From: Halarcobacter sp.
GTDB lineage: Bacteria; Campylobacterota; Campylobacteria; Campylobacterales; Arcobacteraceae
Length of the DNA: 64,000 bases
Reading direction: 5' to 3'
Assembly: GCF_963675975.1 (NCBI RefSeq)
Contig: NZ_OY780939.1
Location: 1,984,001 to 2,048,000 of the forward strand
Position 1 is the stretch's first letter, and each line of letters opens with the position of its first letter. The notes under the pieces were generated by a model. The model had not been told where the DNA came from and did no database searches. It saw only the letters and a list, made by a program, of their open reading frames with translations. Of this stretch, positions 8,616 through 16,998 are shown piece after piece. The translations under genes and the position numbers were made by a program.

Positions 8616-9197
8616 ATGTTATTAGTTATAGAAATAGTTTTATTTCTTTTTGTAATATACCGTGGCTGGATTTTTGAAGCCTTAGGTTTACTATTACTTT
8701 TTTTCATAGAACAAATACTTATTGTAGAATTGAATATCACTGATGAGAGAATAAATATAGGTGTTGAGTTATTATTTGTTGCTGTTTTGCTTGTTTTGTC
8801 ATTTTATAAAAAACGTGAGAAATTAGAACATTGTCATAACTGTAATTCACCTTTAGAGGATAGTCGTTATTCTTGTAATAGTTGCGGTGCACCTTTAGTT
8901 AATGAAGTATATAAAGAGATTAAAACAGAAGCTTCATATATAATTAGACTTATAATGAAAAATAAAAACAGTTTTCAAGAGGTTAAAGAGCTTTTAACAA
9001 AGCAGTACAAAAAAATAGGTTTGGAAAATATAGTAATAGATAAAGATAATACTTTTATGATTAAAAATGATAAAAATGCCTATATTCTAGTACGAACAAA
9101 TAATTTTGATTTGACAATAGAAACTTTTAATGTAAACAAGCCTAATTTAGATGAATATAGAAATCTATTTGTACTTAAACCTTTAAAAAGAGGATAA
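8616..9197 (+). CDS. Membrane protein with zinc ribbon, function unknown
   Basis: I do not recognise this 193-residue protein. Hydrophobic segments lie at about 2-16, 20-38 and 46-63, followed by a zinc-ribbon pattern C73-x2-C76 and C87-x2-C90, then a soluble C-terminal half with mixed helix and strand. The start is supported by a GAGGGAG ribosome site. The zinc ribbon directly after the membrane part resembles small membrane-anchored zinc-ribbon proteins, but I cannot assign a function. Confidence 0.7.
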   Translation: MLLVIEIVLFLFVIYRGWIFEALGLLLLFFIEQILIVELNITDERINIGVELLFVAVLLVLSFYKKREKLEHCHNCNSPLEDSRYSCNSCGAPLVNEVYKEIKTEASYIIRLIMKNKNSFQEVKELLTKQYKKIGLENIVIDKDNTFMIKNDKNAYILVRTNNFDLTIETFNVNKPNLDEYRNLFVLKPLKRG

Positions 9198-9201
9198 ACT
9201 C

Positions 9202-9224
9202 TAAAAAGTTTATGCTCTTTTTTA
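9202..9224. terminator. Weak bidirectional hairpin between convergent genes
   Basis: taaaaag and cttttta arms around an 8-base loop lie in the 29-base gap between two convergent stop codons. The A-run on one side and T-run on the other would suit bidirectional termination, but the stem is AT-only apart from one pair. Confidence 0.3.
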
Positions 9225-9226
9225 AA

Positions 9227-9646
9227 TCAAACTATTCTTTTTATAAATACTTTAAAATCTAAATCACAATCTGCAAATGGATGGTTATAGTCAACAGTAA
9301 CTTCATCTTTTGTAACTTCAGTAACTGTTGCTTTTATTAAATCACCGTTATCATCATCAGCTTCTAAAACCAAACCAATCTCTAAGTCAATACCTTCAAA
9401 ATCTGAAATAGGTAAAGTCTCAGTTAAACTAGGGTCATGTTTTCCGTAAGCTTTTTCTGCAGGAATTTTCACCTCTTTTGTTTCACCCTCATTCATATCT
9501 TGAATAGCTTCTTCTAAACCTGGAATAATCTCACCAGTACCATATGAAAACTCTATAGGACTTCCATCAAAGTTTGTTTCTATTTGTGCACCATTAACTT
9601 TTAATTCATAATGCATAACTACAAGTTGTTTATTTTTTATAGCCAT
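9227..9646 (-). CDS. FKBP-type peptidyl-prolyl isomerase, SlyD-like (copy 2)
   Basis: This is a 139-residue paralogue of the isomerase at 6531-6950, with the same length, the same MAI start and the same core (FSYGTGEIIPGLEEAI, then YNHPFADCDLDF near the end). It is more acidic in the flap insert (about 95-105, several Asp). It also lacks a metal-binding tail. AAGGACC precedes the ATG. Two diverged copies within 3 kb suggest an old duplication with separate client sets (inference). Confidence 0.85.
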   Translation of the reverse strand: MAIKNKQLVVMHYELKVNGAQIETNFDGSPIEFSYGTGEIIPGLEEAIQDMNEGETKEVKIPAEKAYGKHDPSLTETLPISDFEGIDLEIGLVLEADDDNGDLIKATVTEVTKDEVTVDYNHPFADCDLDFKVFIKRIV

Positions 9647-9752
9647 AATGGTCCTTCTTTTATTTTTGAATTAAAATAGTATCTAAATATAATAATAAAA
9701 ACTTAAAATAAAAAGTAAGCTTCTATAAATATCTTTTTAATTAAAATACTTT

Positions 9753-10691
9753 ATGTTTTTTAAGATAAATATACTAATACTAATCCTTTTTTCATTTGTT
9801 AATGCATCTTTTGAAAAAGTTTCAATTGGCACTATAGATAAACACTATAAAATATCAAAAGAGCAAATATATTCTATACTAAAAGAGATTGAATTTACAT
9901 TTGAAAAAGAGTTAGATAAAGATGTTTTTGATTACGCAGATGATGGAAAACCCATAAACTTTATTTATCTGCCACCTTCAAAGTTAGAAAATGAAATCTC
10001 AAGAAAAATCTCAAGAATAGAAAGTAAAAAGCAAAAAATACAAGAGCTAAAAGATTATTTCCCAAATAAAAAAAATGATATAGAAAATACAAAAGAGATA
10101 CTAAGTAAGCAGCAAGATGAATTAAACAATAAAGTAAGAAAATATAATAACTACATCAAAACAATAAATTCAAAAAAAAGTATCACAAAAGAAGAGTTAA
10201 ACAAAGTAAAAACATATTCAAAAAAAGAGAAAACAGTTTTAAATGATGAAATCAAAAAGCTAAAGGCAAAACGAAGAGAACTAAGAAGAGAGATTATAAA
10301 GTTTAACTCTAAAGTTACTAGTTTCAACAACTTAATAAATGATTTAAATAGATTAAATATCCAATTAGAAGCTATGAATAGAAATTATTCAAAAATCAGA
10401 GGTAGAACTTTTGGTTTACAAACTATTGAAAAGAAAACAACTTTTAAAGATGGAAAGAAAAAAGAGGAACAAAAAATCTCTATATCTATGGATAAAATAG
10501 AGATTTATGGTTTTAAAAATCTGGATGAATTAAAAATCATCTTAGCACATGAAATAGCCCACTTAGTTGGTTTACCCCATGTAAATGAAAAAAATGCTTT
10601 GATGAATCCAATAATTCAAAAATCACAACTGGAAAAAGGATTAAATTTAACCCCTGCAGATATTCAACTTTTTGATAAATATCTAGATTAA
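9753..10691 (+). CDS. Exported metzincin-like zinc protease with coiled-coil insert
   Basis: This 312-residue protein has a signal peptide (about 1-18). Near the C-terminus is a full metzincin signature, H266-E267-x2-H270-x5-H276, with a Met-turn candidate at M284 (ALMNP), as in matrixin/M10-like peptidases. Residues about 75-215 are Lys/Glu-rich with long predicted helices and would form a coiled coil. They sit between the N-terminal strand region (FIYLPP, 70-75) and the zinc site, so the catalytic domain appears to be split by the coiled coil. Activity and target are unknown. The next gene starts 10 bases later, so the two are probably co-transcribed. Confidence 0.65.
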   Translation: MFFKINILILILFSFVNASFEKVSIGTIDKHYKISKEQIYSILKEIEFTFEKELDKDVFDYADDGKPINFIYLPPSKLENEISRKISRIESKKQKIQELKDYFPNKKNDIENTKEILSKQQDELNNKVRKYNNYIKTINSKKSITKEELNKVKTYSKKEKTVLNDEIKKLKAKRRELRREIIKFNSKVTSFNNLINDLNRLNIQLEAMNRNYSKIRGRTFGLQTIEKKTTFKDGKKKEEQKISISMDKIEIYGFKNLDELKIILAHEIAHLVGLPHVNEKNALMNPIIQKSQLEKGLNLTPADIQLFDKYLD

Positions 10692-10701
10692 AAGGAATCT
10701 T

Positions 10702-11130
10702 ATGATTGAGATAAGAGAAGCTAGTATAAATGATAGTGAATCAATCTCCAATTTACTTGAACAATTGGATTATTCTGGTACTAATAGGTTTATAAATAAA
10801 AGAGTAAAAGAGCTTATTGAACATAAAGATGAGACTTTACTAGTGGCAAAAAAAGATGAAAAAGTTGTAGCAGTATTATCTTTACATTTTATACCCCAAT
10901 TAGCTTTAGAGGGTGACTTTTGTCGTATTAGTTATTTTTGTGTTGATGAAGATAATAGAAGTGATGGAGTAGGGGCACTTTTAGAATCATATGCTGTAAA
11001 ACTAGCAAAAGAAAAAAAGTGTGACAGAATAGAAGTACACTGCAATCAAAGAAGGCGAAAAGCACATAAGTTTTATTATAAGCAAGGATATATTGAATCC
11101 CCAAAATATTTAATAAAATCTCTAGTTTAA
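10702..11130 (+). CDS. GNAT-family N-acetyltransferase
   Basis: This 142-residue protein has the acetyl-CoA-binding motif A at R86-x2-G89-V-G91 (NRSDGVGALL) and a late FYYKQGY typical of GNAT proteins. The substrate is not readable. It follows the protease gene by 10 bases with an AAAGGA ribosome site. Confidence 0.85.
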   Translation: MIEIREASINDSESISNLLEQLDYSGTNRFINKRVKELIEHKDETLLVAKKDEKVVAVLSLHFIPQLALEGDFCRISYFCVDEDNRSDGVGALLESYAVKLAKEKKCDRIEVHCNQRRRKAHKFYYKQGYIESPKYLIKSLV

Positions 11131-11169
11131 TTTCAATATAATTTCAAAAAAATTTAGGAGTGAAATATT

Positions 11170-11727
11170 ATGACAATAGCAGTTTTTTGTGGTTCTAGTA
11201 GTGGTAATGATAGTGATTTTTTGGATTCTACAAAAGAGTTAGGTAAATATTTTGCTTTAAATGGTATTGATGTTGTTTATGGTGGTGGAAAAGTTGGTTT
11301 AATGGGTGCCTTAGCTGATTCTGTTATGGAAAATGGCGGAAAAGTACATGGTGTAATTCCTATTAAATTAAAAGAAAAAGAGTTGGCTCATACAAACATA
11401 ACACAGCTTGATGTTGTTGAAAATATGCACGAAAGAAAAGCTTTAATGGCAAGTAAAGCAGATGCTTTTGTAGCTTTAGCAGGTGGGGCAGGTACTTTAG
11501 AGGAGATATTTGAAGTATGGACTTGGGGTCAATTAGGTTTTCATTCTAAACCTTGTGCTTTTTATAATATAAACGGTTTTTATGATAAACTTTTTGAGAT
11601 GCTTGAAGGGATGTGTGATTCAGGTTTTCTAAAAAAAGATTTACTTGATATGCTTATTAAAACAGATAATAAAGATCAACTACTAAAAGCTATAAAAGAG
11701 TATATCCCACCAAAAAACAAATGGTAG
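11170..11727 (+). CDS. LOG-family protein (nucleoside 5'-monophosphate phosphoribohydrolase-like)
   Basis: This 185-residue Rossmann-type protein of the LOG/TIGR00730 family cleaves nucleoside monophosphates to a free base and ribose 5-phosphate in characterised members. Visible parts are the N-terminal AVFCGSS, a GGGKVGLMG loop (38-46), MHERK (86-90), and GGAGTLEE (105-112), which is the signature motif with Ala where Pro is usual. A TTTAGGAG ribosome site precedes the ATG. The cellular substrate in this organism is unknown. Confidence 0.85.
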   Translation: MTIAVFCGSSSGNDSDFLDSTKELGKYFALNGIDVVYGGGKVGLMGALADSVMENGGKVHGVIPIKLKEKELAHTNITQLDVVENMHERKALMASKADAFVALAGGAGTLEEIFEVWTWGQLGFHSKPCAFYNINGFYDKLFEMLEGMCDSGFLKKDLLDMLIKTDNKDQLLKAIKEYIPPKNKW

Positions 11728-11728
11728 A

Positions 11729-12343
11729 TTACACTATTATATGATTTGATTTATCATCATCTATATGTTTTTTTACCTCTTTACATAGTTGAGGAAAGAA
11801 GATAAGAAAATCTTCTTCTATGCTATGTATATTTGAACTTACAATATCAATATATCTATGTGTAGTATCTCTTTTTAGCAATCTTTGAGATAGTTTATAA
11901 TCAACTCTTAAAAAAGCTTTTTCTAAATCATCTAAAGTCTTATATTGATTTAATATATCGTGTTGTATTAATCTTTCTAGGGGAGTTTTTGCATGTAAAG
12001 GTAAAGAATCTAATCTTTTTAAAGCATTTATATAAAAACTATCTAAAAATTCATTTATAGGAATATTTGAAAATTTTTCCCAATTTTTTGTTAGAAGATA
12101 ATCATAAGTTAAATCAATAACTACAGCTTTTAATAAACCTTTAGAGCCAAGTCTATTTTTACTATTTTTAAAAAAATCGTGTGAATCAGTGTATGAATCA
12201 ATAATCTTATGAACATACATACCTTTTTTTATATTTTCATTTGCATCTTCCCAAGATTTTCCCTTGAGTGGGTCAGCTAAATAGTTTCCAATTTGAAAGT
12301 CAGTATTAAGTTCTGATAAAAATATATGTGCAATCCAATTCAT
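11729..12343 (-). CDS. acpH: Acyl-carrier-protein phosphodiesterase AcpH-like
   Basis: This 204-residue protein resembles AcpH, which removes 4'-phosphopantetheine from acyl carrier protein. Family motifs are MNWIAHIFLS at the start, GNYLADPLKG (19-28, D24), and HKIIDSYTDSH with H45, D49 and D53. I chose the ATG at 12343. A TTG-initiated frame reaches 12397, but those 18 codons would read through a 14-base inverted repeat that sits just after the preceding gene. No clear ribosome site is seen before 12343. Confidence 0.75.
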   Translation of the reverse strand: MNWIAHIFLSELNTDFQIGNYLADPLKGKSWEDANENIKKGMYVHKIIDSYTDSHDFFKNSKNRLGSKGLLKAVVIDLTYDYLLTKNWEKFSNIPINEFLDSFYINALKRLDSLPLHAKTPLERLIQHDILNQYKTLDDLEKAFLRVDYKLSQRLLKRDTTHRYIDIVSSNIHSIEEDFLIFFPQLCKEVKKHIDDDKSNHIIV

Positions 12344-12355
12344 AGGTAGAAGAGT

Positions 12356-12390
12356 ACAAAAGTTTACATTAAAGGTATGTAAACTTTTGT
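12356..12390 (-). terminator. Strong hairpin between the YeeE-type gene and acpH
   Basis: Two perfect 14-base arms (acaaaagtttacat and its complement) flank a 7-base loop, starting 8 bases after the YeeE-family stop codon. It is probably a terminator or attenuator between the two genes. The T-rich arm replaces a separate T-tail. Confidence 0.55.
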
Positions 12391-12397
12391 TTATCAA

Positions 12398-13480
12398 TTA
12401 TATTTGATAATCTGGAGTGTTGTCTTTCCACTCAAAAATAAAACACATAGGAAGTTTATTTTTCTTGTTCATTATAAGTGCAGTTATAGTAGCACTTATA
12501 AATATAGATACAATAGCAACCAATGATGAAAAAGCCAATGTTGACATACCAGTTAGACCTTGTCCCACTGTACAACCAATAGCCATGATACCACCAGTAC
12601 CCATCAAACTTCCACCTATGATGTTGTATTTTACTTTGTGTTGCCCCTTTGCTGCTGTACAACCAAAGCTATATCTTCTGTTTACTTTTGCCATTAGAAA
12701 GGCTCCAGCTAATACTCCAAATACTAAACTTATAGCAAAAGTTAATTCAGAGATTTGATAATATGTAAAAAACTCCATAGTTTTAGCAGCAGGATAAACA
12801 AAAGTGATTCCTGTAAGTTCAATAACCCTTTCCATACTCTCTTCACCAATTACACCTGTAATATACCAAGAAGCTCCAACAAATAATCCAAGTACAACTC
12901 CATCCCATAAAGAAGGTAATCTTTTTATCTTTTTTACTAAAATATATAAAAGAATCAATAATAATATACTAACCACATAAATATTCATAGAAGCATTACC
13001 AATATAAGATGATAAATTTATTAGTGTTTCATTGTTTATAATCAAAGGATTTAAAATCTCACCCATAAAACCTTTTGCTGTTGAGTATCCAAAGATTGCA
13101 ATAAAAACTAATACAATAAGTGAGTTAATATCCCCTTGGGCAAATTTAATAAGGTGTCTATTACTACATCCATCTGATAACATCATCCCAACACCAAATA
13201 ACAATCCACCAATAATAATTGCAAAGTAGTTGATATTGTCTTTGTAATAAACAGTTTCAGTCAAGTCAAGTTCATAAATAGAACTTACAAAAAATGTAGA
13301 GATTATTCCAATAAGCATAGCAACAACTACAGATGAACCTCTCATAGTTGATTTTGTTAAAATATAGTCTTTAATAGAACCACTAAAACAAAATTGATTT
13401 TTTTGTGCAACAGCTCCAAAGGCTAAACCTAAAAGAAAGCCAAGTATGTTTACTATTTCATAAACCTCGAAATCTGACAT
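12398..13480 (-). CDS. YeeE/YedE-family sulfur-compound transporter
   Basis: This 360-residue membrane protein has about ten hydrophobic segments. It has family cysteines in NQFCFSG (near residue 30), LSDGCSNRH (near 103) and AIGCTVGQGLTGMS (near 300). The paired GCxxG-type motifs are those used to pass thiosulfate through the pore in characterised YeeE (TsuA) proteins. The closely related YedE-type selenium or sulfur proteins are an alternative. The ATG has an AAGGA site 5 bases upstream. The ttr-like operon about 7 kb away produces thiosulfate, but co-regulation is not shown. Confidence 0.8.
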   Translation of the reverse strand: MSDFEVYEIVNILGFLLGLAFGAVAQKNQFCFSGSIKDYILTKSTMRGSSVVVAMLIGIISTFFVSSIYELDLTETVYYKDNINYFAIIIGGLLFGVGMMLSDGCSNRHLIKFAQGDINSLIVLVFIAIFGYSTAKGFMGEILNPLIINNETLINLSSYIGNASMNIYVVSILLLILLYILVKKIKRLPSLWDGVVLGLFVGASWYITGVIGEESMERVIELTGITFVYPAAKTMEFFTYYQISELTFAISLVFGVLAGAFLMAKVNRRYSFGCTAAKGQHKVKYNIIGGSLMGTGGIMAIGCTVGQGLTGMSTLAFSSLVAIVSIFISATITALIMNKKNKLPMCFIFEWKDNTPDYQI

Positions 13481-13613
13481 ATTAATCCTTACTAAATAAA
13501 TAAAGTTTTGATTTTAGTATTATATAGATTAAATTATAAGAGAGATATTCGAGGTTTTTATTAGAATTATAATTTAAGCTAAAATATATATGATTAAAAT
13601 AGTCAAGTATAAA

Positions 13614-13874
13614 TTATATCTCTTGATTCTCAACTTTCATATCTTCAAGCCCTTCTAAAATATCCAGTGCTTGTTCTTGAGTAATTGTTTTATTTTCAAT
13701 ATCAACTAATACTTCATCAAAGTATAATTTTACTTGCAACATATATTCCAATTCTTCTTTTATAGCTTTTTTCTTTTTTTGAGAATACTCTTTTTCAAGC
13801 TCTTGTACATCTTTGTTTACTTCTACTAATACATCAGTTTTTAAAAGAGTTTCCAGTTCTTTTATATAATCCAT
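13614..13874 (-). CDS. Small charged helical protein, unknown
   Basis: This 86-residue protein is rich in Lys, Glu and Leu and probably forms two or three helices or a coiled coil. It has no cysteine, signal peptide or membrane segment. A purine-rich AAAGGATT site precedes the ATG. I do not recognise a family. It stands alone between the YeeE-type gene and the divergent adenine deaminase gene. Confidence 0.6.
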   Translation of the reverse strand: MDYIKELETLLKTDVLVEVNKDVQELEKEYSQKKKKAIKEELEYMLQVKLYFDEVLVDIENKTITQEQALDILEGLEDMKVENQEI

Positions 13875-14013
13875 TTTAATCCTTTGTATTTAAAAAGGTA
13901 TTGTAGCAAAAAAAATATATTGTAAACTAAAAATAAATATAAATAATATGAAATATTATCCTTTTAAAATTTAAAAAAAAACTGTACAATTAAATAAAAA
14001 GTTGGATAAGACA

Positions 14014-15018
14014 ATGATTGATTTAATTGAAAAATTGCCAAAAGCAGAATTACATCTGCACATAGAAGGTACATTAGAGCCAGAATTGATGTTAGAATTA
14101 GCCCAACGAAACTCTATATATATACCTTATTGTAATGTTGAAGATATTAAAAAAGCTTACGAGTTTACTGACCTTCAAAGCTTTTTGGATATCTATTATA
14201 AAGGTGCAAGTGTTCTTATAAAAGAGGAAGATTTTTACTCTTTGACTTGGAACTATTTACTAAAGTGTAAAGAAAACAATATCATCCATACAGAGATATT
14301 TTTTGACCCACAAACACATACACAAAGAGGAGTACCATTTTACACAGTTATAAAAGGTATAACTGAAGCTTTAAATGATGCAAAAAATGAGTTAGGTATC
14401 ACTTCTAATATAATTATGTGTTTTTTAAGACACCTAAGTCAAGAAGAGTGTTTTCAAACTTTAACTGAAGCTTTGGAGTTTAAACACGATATTGTAGGTA
14501 TTGGTTTAGATTCTTCAGAGATAGGAAATCCCCCATCAAAGTTTAAAGAGGTATTTGAAAAAGCAAGAGAAGAGGGCTTTAAGATAGTTGCCCATGCAGG
14601 AGAAGAAGCTGATTATTCCTATATCGTTGAGGCTTTGGATTTATTAAAAGTTGATAGAATAGACCATGGAGTACAAGCTATAAATTCAAAATCTTTGGTT
14701 CAAAGATTAGTAGATGAACAAATATCTTTAACAGTTTGTCCAAACTCAAATATTGAGTTAAAAGTTTTTGATGATTATAAAAGTCACAACATAAAAGAGC
14801 TTTTGGATTTAGGATTAAATGTTACAGTTAACTCTGATGACCCAGCATATTTCAAAGGGTATTTAAACCAAAACTTTATAAATATTTATGAAAATCTAGA
14901 TTTATCAAAAGAGGATATAGTAAAACTAGTAAAAAATTCGTTTAACTCTTCTTTTATCGATGATGAACTTAAAAAAGTATATTTAGAAAAAGTAGATAAG
15001 ATAGTTGAGAGTTTTTAA
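14014..15018 (+). CDS. Adenine deaminase of the adenosine-deaminase-like type
   Basis: This 334-residue TIM-barrel amidohydrolase should convert adenine to hypoxanthine in purine salvage. Zinc ligands and catalytic residues are visible: H14-x-H16 (AELHLHIEGTLEPE), H194 in HAGEE with E197, H218 in DHG, and D275-D276 in NSDDPAYF. The EGTLEPE context and the segment FFDPQTHTQRG match the bacterial and fungal adenine deaminases rather than true adenosine deaminases. A TTG four codons upstream opens the frame, but the ATG at 14014 with GGATAAG upstream is the better start. Confidence 0.85.
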   Translation: MIDLIEKLPKAELHLHIEGTLEPELMLELAQRNSIYIPYCNVEDIKKAYEFTDLQSFLDIYYKGASVLIKEEDFYSLTWNYLLKCKENNIIHTEIFFDPQTHTQRGVPFYTVIKGITEALNDAKNELGITSNIIMCFLRHLSQEECFQTLTEALEFKHDIVGIGLDSSEIGNPPSKFKEVFEKAREEGFKIVAHAGEEADYSYIVEALDLLKVDRIDHGVQAINSKSLVQRLVDEQISLTVCPNSNIELKVFDDYKSHNIKELLDLGLNVTVNSDDPAYFKGYLNQNFINIYENLDLSKEDIVKLVKNSFNSSFIDDELKKVYLEKVDKIVESF

Positions 15019-15061
15019 ACATATTTAGATAAGATTTTAATAACTACTACAAAGGATAAGT

Positions 15062-15511
15062 ATGAATGAGATATTAAACTATATAAAAATAGATGAGTTG
15101 ATTTCTACTTCAGGACAACCAACAGTTGAACAGTTTCAAAAAATAAAAGATGAAGGTTTTGAAGTTGTTATAAACTTAGCCCTTTGTACTGCTACAAATG
15201 CAATTGAAAATGAAGACAAAATAGTAACAGGATTAGACCTTACTTATTTTCATATCCCAGTTGATTTTGAAAATCCAAAACTTGAAGATGCAAAACTGTT
15301 TTTATCTCTTATGGGTATTTTACAAGATAAAAAAGTTTTAGTGCATTGTGCTAAAAACTATAGAGTTACAGCTTTTATGTATCTATATCACAAACATATA
15401 TTAAATACTCCCTTTGAACAAATTGATTTATCAATATTTGATGAATGGACACCAAGTAAACAGTGGCAAGATTTAATGAAGTGCTCAATAGACAAACTTG
15501 CTCTTTTATAA
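15062..15511 (+). CDS. Protein-tyrosine-phosphatase-like protein
   Basis: This 149-residue protein has the phosphatase-like fold, with the P-loop-like segment VHCAKNYRVTAF near residues 95-106. Only four residues separate Cys and Arg, against five in canonical C-x5-R phosphatases. My recollection is that the same spacing is found in a family of bacterial PTP-like proteins, so it need not be a mutation. Catalytic activity is therefore uncertain. It lies 43 bases after the adenine deaminase gene and may be co-transcribed. Confidence 0.65.
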   Translation: MNEILNYIKIDELISTSGQPTVEQFQKIKDEGFEVVINLALCTATNAIENEDKIVTGLDLTYFHIPVDFENPKLEDAKLFLSLMGILQDKKVLVHCAKNYRVTAFMYLYHKHILNTPFEQIDLSIFDEWTPSKQWQDLMKCSIDKLALL

Positions 15512-15588
15512 GTCACTGCAAATTTAGTAACTTTTCGATAAAATAGCCAACTTATAAATAGATAATTTGGATAATATATTAATAAATA

Positions 15589-16698
15589 ATGGAAATAAAA
15601 ACAAATAAAATAAAATTTAAAGAACCACTACGATTAGAGAGTGGTCGGATTTTAGAAGAGTTTGAAATAGTTTATGAAACCTATGGAAAACTAAATGAAG
15701 ACAAATCAAATGTAATCGTAGTTTGTCATGCCTTAGCAGGAAGCCACCACGCAGCAGGAAGATATGCCGATGAAGCAAAAGCCGGATGGTGGGATAAACT
15801 AATAGGTGATGGAAAAGCTATAGATACAACAAAGTATTTTGTTATTTGTTCTAATAACATAGGTAGTAATTTTGGTTCGACAAATGCTTTAAGCATAGAC
15901 CCAGCTACAAAAAAAGAGTATAGATTAAAATTTCCAGTTTTAGCTATCTCTGATATAGTTAAAGCACAAATGAGATTATATAAAGAGTTGGGTATCTCAA
16001 AAGCAAAAGCAGTTGTAGGTGGAAGTATGGGTGGTATGCAAGCACTTTGCTACTCAATAGAGTATCCAAATTTTGCCGAGCATATTTTTGCCCTAGCAAC
16101 TACGGCTTATACAAGACCTTGGGCAATATCTATAAACAAACTAGCAATAGAAGCAATCAGACACGACCCAGTTTTTAAAGATGGATTTTATAAAAAAGAT
16201 GATTTACTTGCAAAGGGTTTACCCGGACTTGCAATAGGAAGAATGGCTGGACTAATAGCTTATTTAAGTCCAACTTTGTTTAATAAAAAATTTGGAAGAG
16301 ATTATTCAAGAACAGATGGTTTATATGAGCTGTTTGGTAGATTTGAAGTGGAAAGATACCTTGAATATAACGCATACAACTTTCCAAAAGTGTTTGATCC
16401 TTTATCTTATTTATACATTTGTAAAACTATGAATATATTTGATGCAGGAAGAAATGAAGATACTTTAGAAAACTCATTTTCAAAAGTAAAAAGCAAACTG
16501 CATCTTATATCTTTTAGTGATGATATGTTGTTTTTCCCCGAAGAGATGGAAGAGATAAGAGATATTATGATTAAACTAGGTAAAAGTGAGCAAGTAACAT
16601 ATAAAATGATAGAAAGCCAATCAGGACACGATTCGTTTTTGGTTGAAGTTGATAAATTTGAAAAATATATGATAGAACTATTAGAAGGAAACAAATGA
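15589..16698 (+). CDS. metX: Homoserine O-acetyltransferase
   Basis: This 369-residue alpha/beta hydrolase acetylates homoserine with acetyl-CoA in methionine synthesis. The nucleophile elbow is GGSMGGMQ with S146. The likely acid is D311 or D312 (SFSDDMLF) and the base is H347 (SQSGHDSF). VCHALAGSHHAAGR near residue 45 is the typical early motif. Its length matches the family. The stop overlaps the xseB start by four bases (ATGA), so the two are translationally coupled. Succinyl transfer by some MetX proteins cannot be excluded. Confidence 0.95.
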   Translation: MEIKTNKIKFKEPLRLESGRILEEFEIVYETYGKLNEDKSNVIVVCHALAGSHHAAGRYADEAKAGWWDKLIGDGKAIDTTKYFVICSNNIGSNFGSTNALSIDPATKKEYRLKFPVLAISDIVKAQMRLYKELGISKAKAVVGGSMGGMQALCYSIEYPNFAEHIFALATTAYTRPWAISINKLAIEAIRHDPVFKDGFYKKDDLLAKGLPGLAIGRMAGLIAYLSPTLFNKKFGRDYSRTDGLYELFGRFEVERYLEYNAYNFPKVFDPLSYLYICKTMNIFDAGRNEDTLENSFSKVKSKLHLISFSDDMLFFPEEMEEIRDIMIKLGKSEQVTYKMIESQSGHDSFLVEVDKFEKYMIELLEGNK

Positions 16699-16919
16699 GT
16701 GAAGAGATAAAAGAAGAGATAGAAAACTTAAGTTTTGAAAAAAAGATAGAAAAAGCAAAAGAGCTTTTAGAAAAACTATCAGACCCACAAATAACCCTAA
16801 GTGATTCATTAGAAGTTTATAAAAATGGAGTAAAAGAGCTAGAAGAAGCACAAAAACTCCTAGATGAAGCCAAACTTATCTTTACAACTAAAGAGAAAGA
16901 TTCTAACGAACCATTTTAA
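16695..16919 (+). CDS. xseB: Exodeoxyribonuclease VII small subunit
   Basis: This 74-residue helical protein has the XseB pattern FEKKIEKAKELLEKLSD followed by LSDSLEVYKNGVKEL. The small subunit assembles with XseA to degrade single-stranded DNA. It overlaps metX by four bases. The large subunit gene is not in this window. Confidence 0.9.
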   Translation: MSEEIKEEIENLSFEKKIEKAKELLEKLSDPQITLSDSLEVYKNGVKELEEAQKLLDEAKLIFTTKEKDSNEPF

Positions 16920-16998
16920 AAAATATTGCAAAATGTTATATTTTTAAACATTACTTTTTAAACTAGATAAACTTCTTTCAAATATCTGAGGGAAGTTT

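Noticed and set aside
12456..12662. Minus-strand 68-codon frame within the YeeE-type gene
   Set aside because: Same-strand alternative frame overlapping the conserved GCTVGQG region; composition is not protein-like.
14002..14013. TTG start for the adenine deaminase
   Set aside because: The ATG four codons later matches the usual family start and has a better-placed GGATAAG site.
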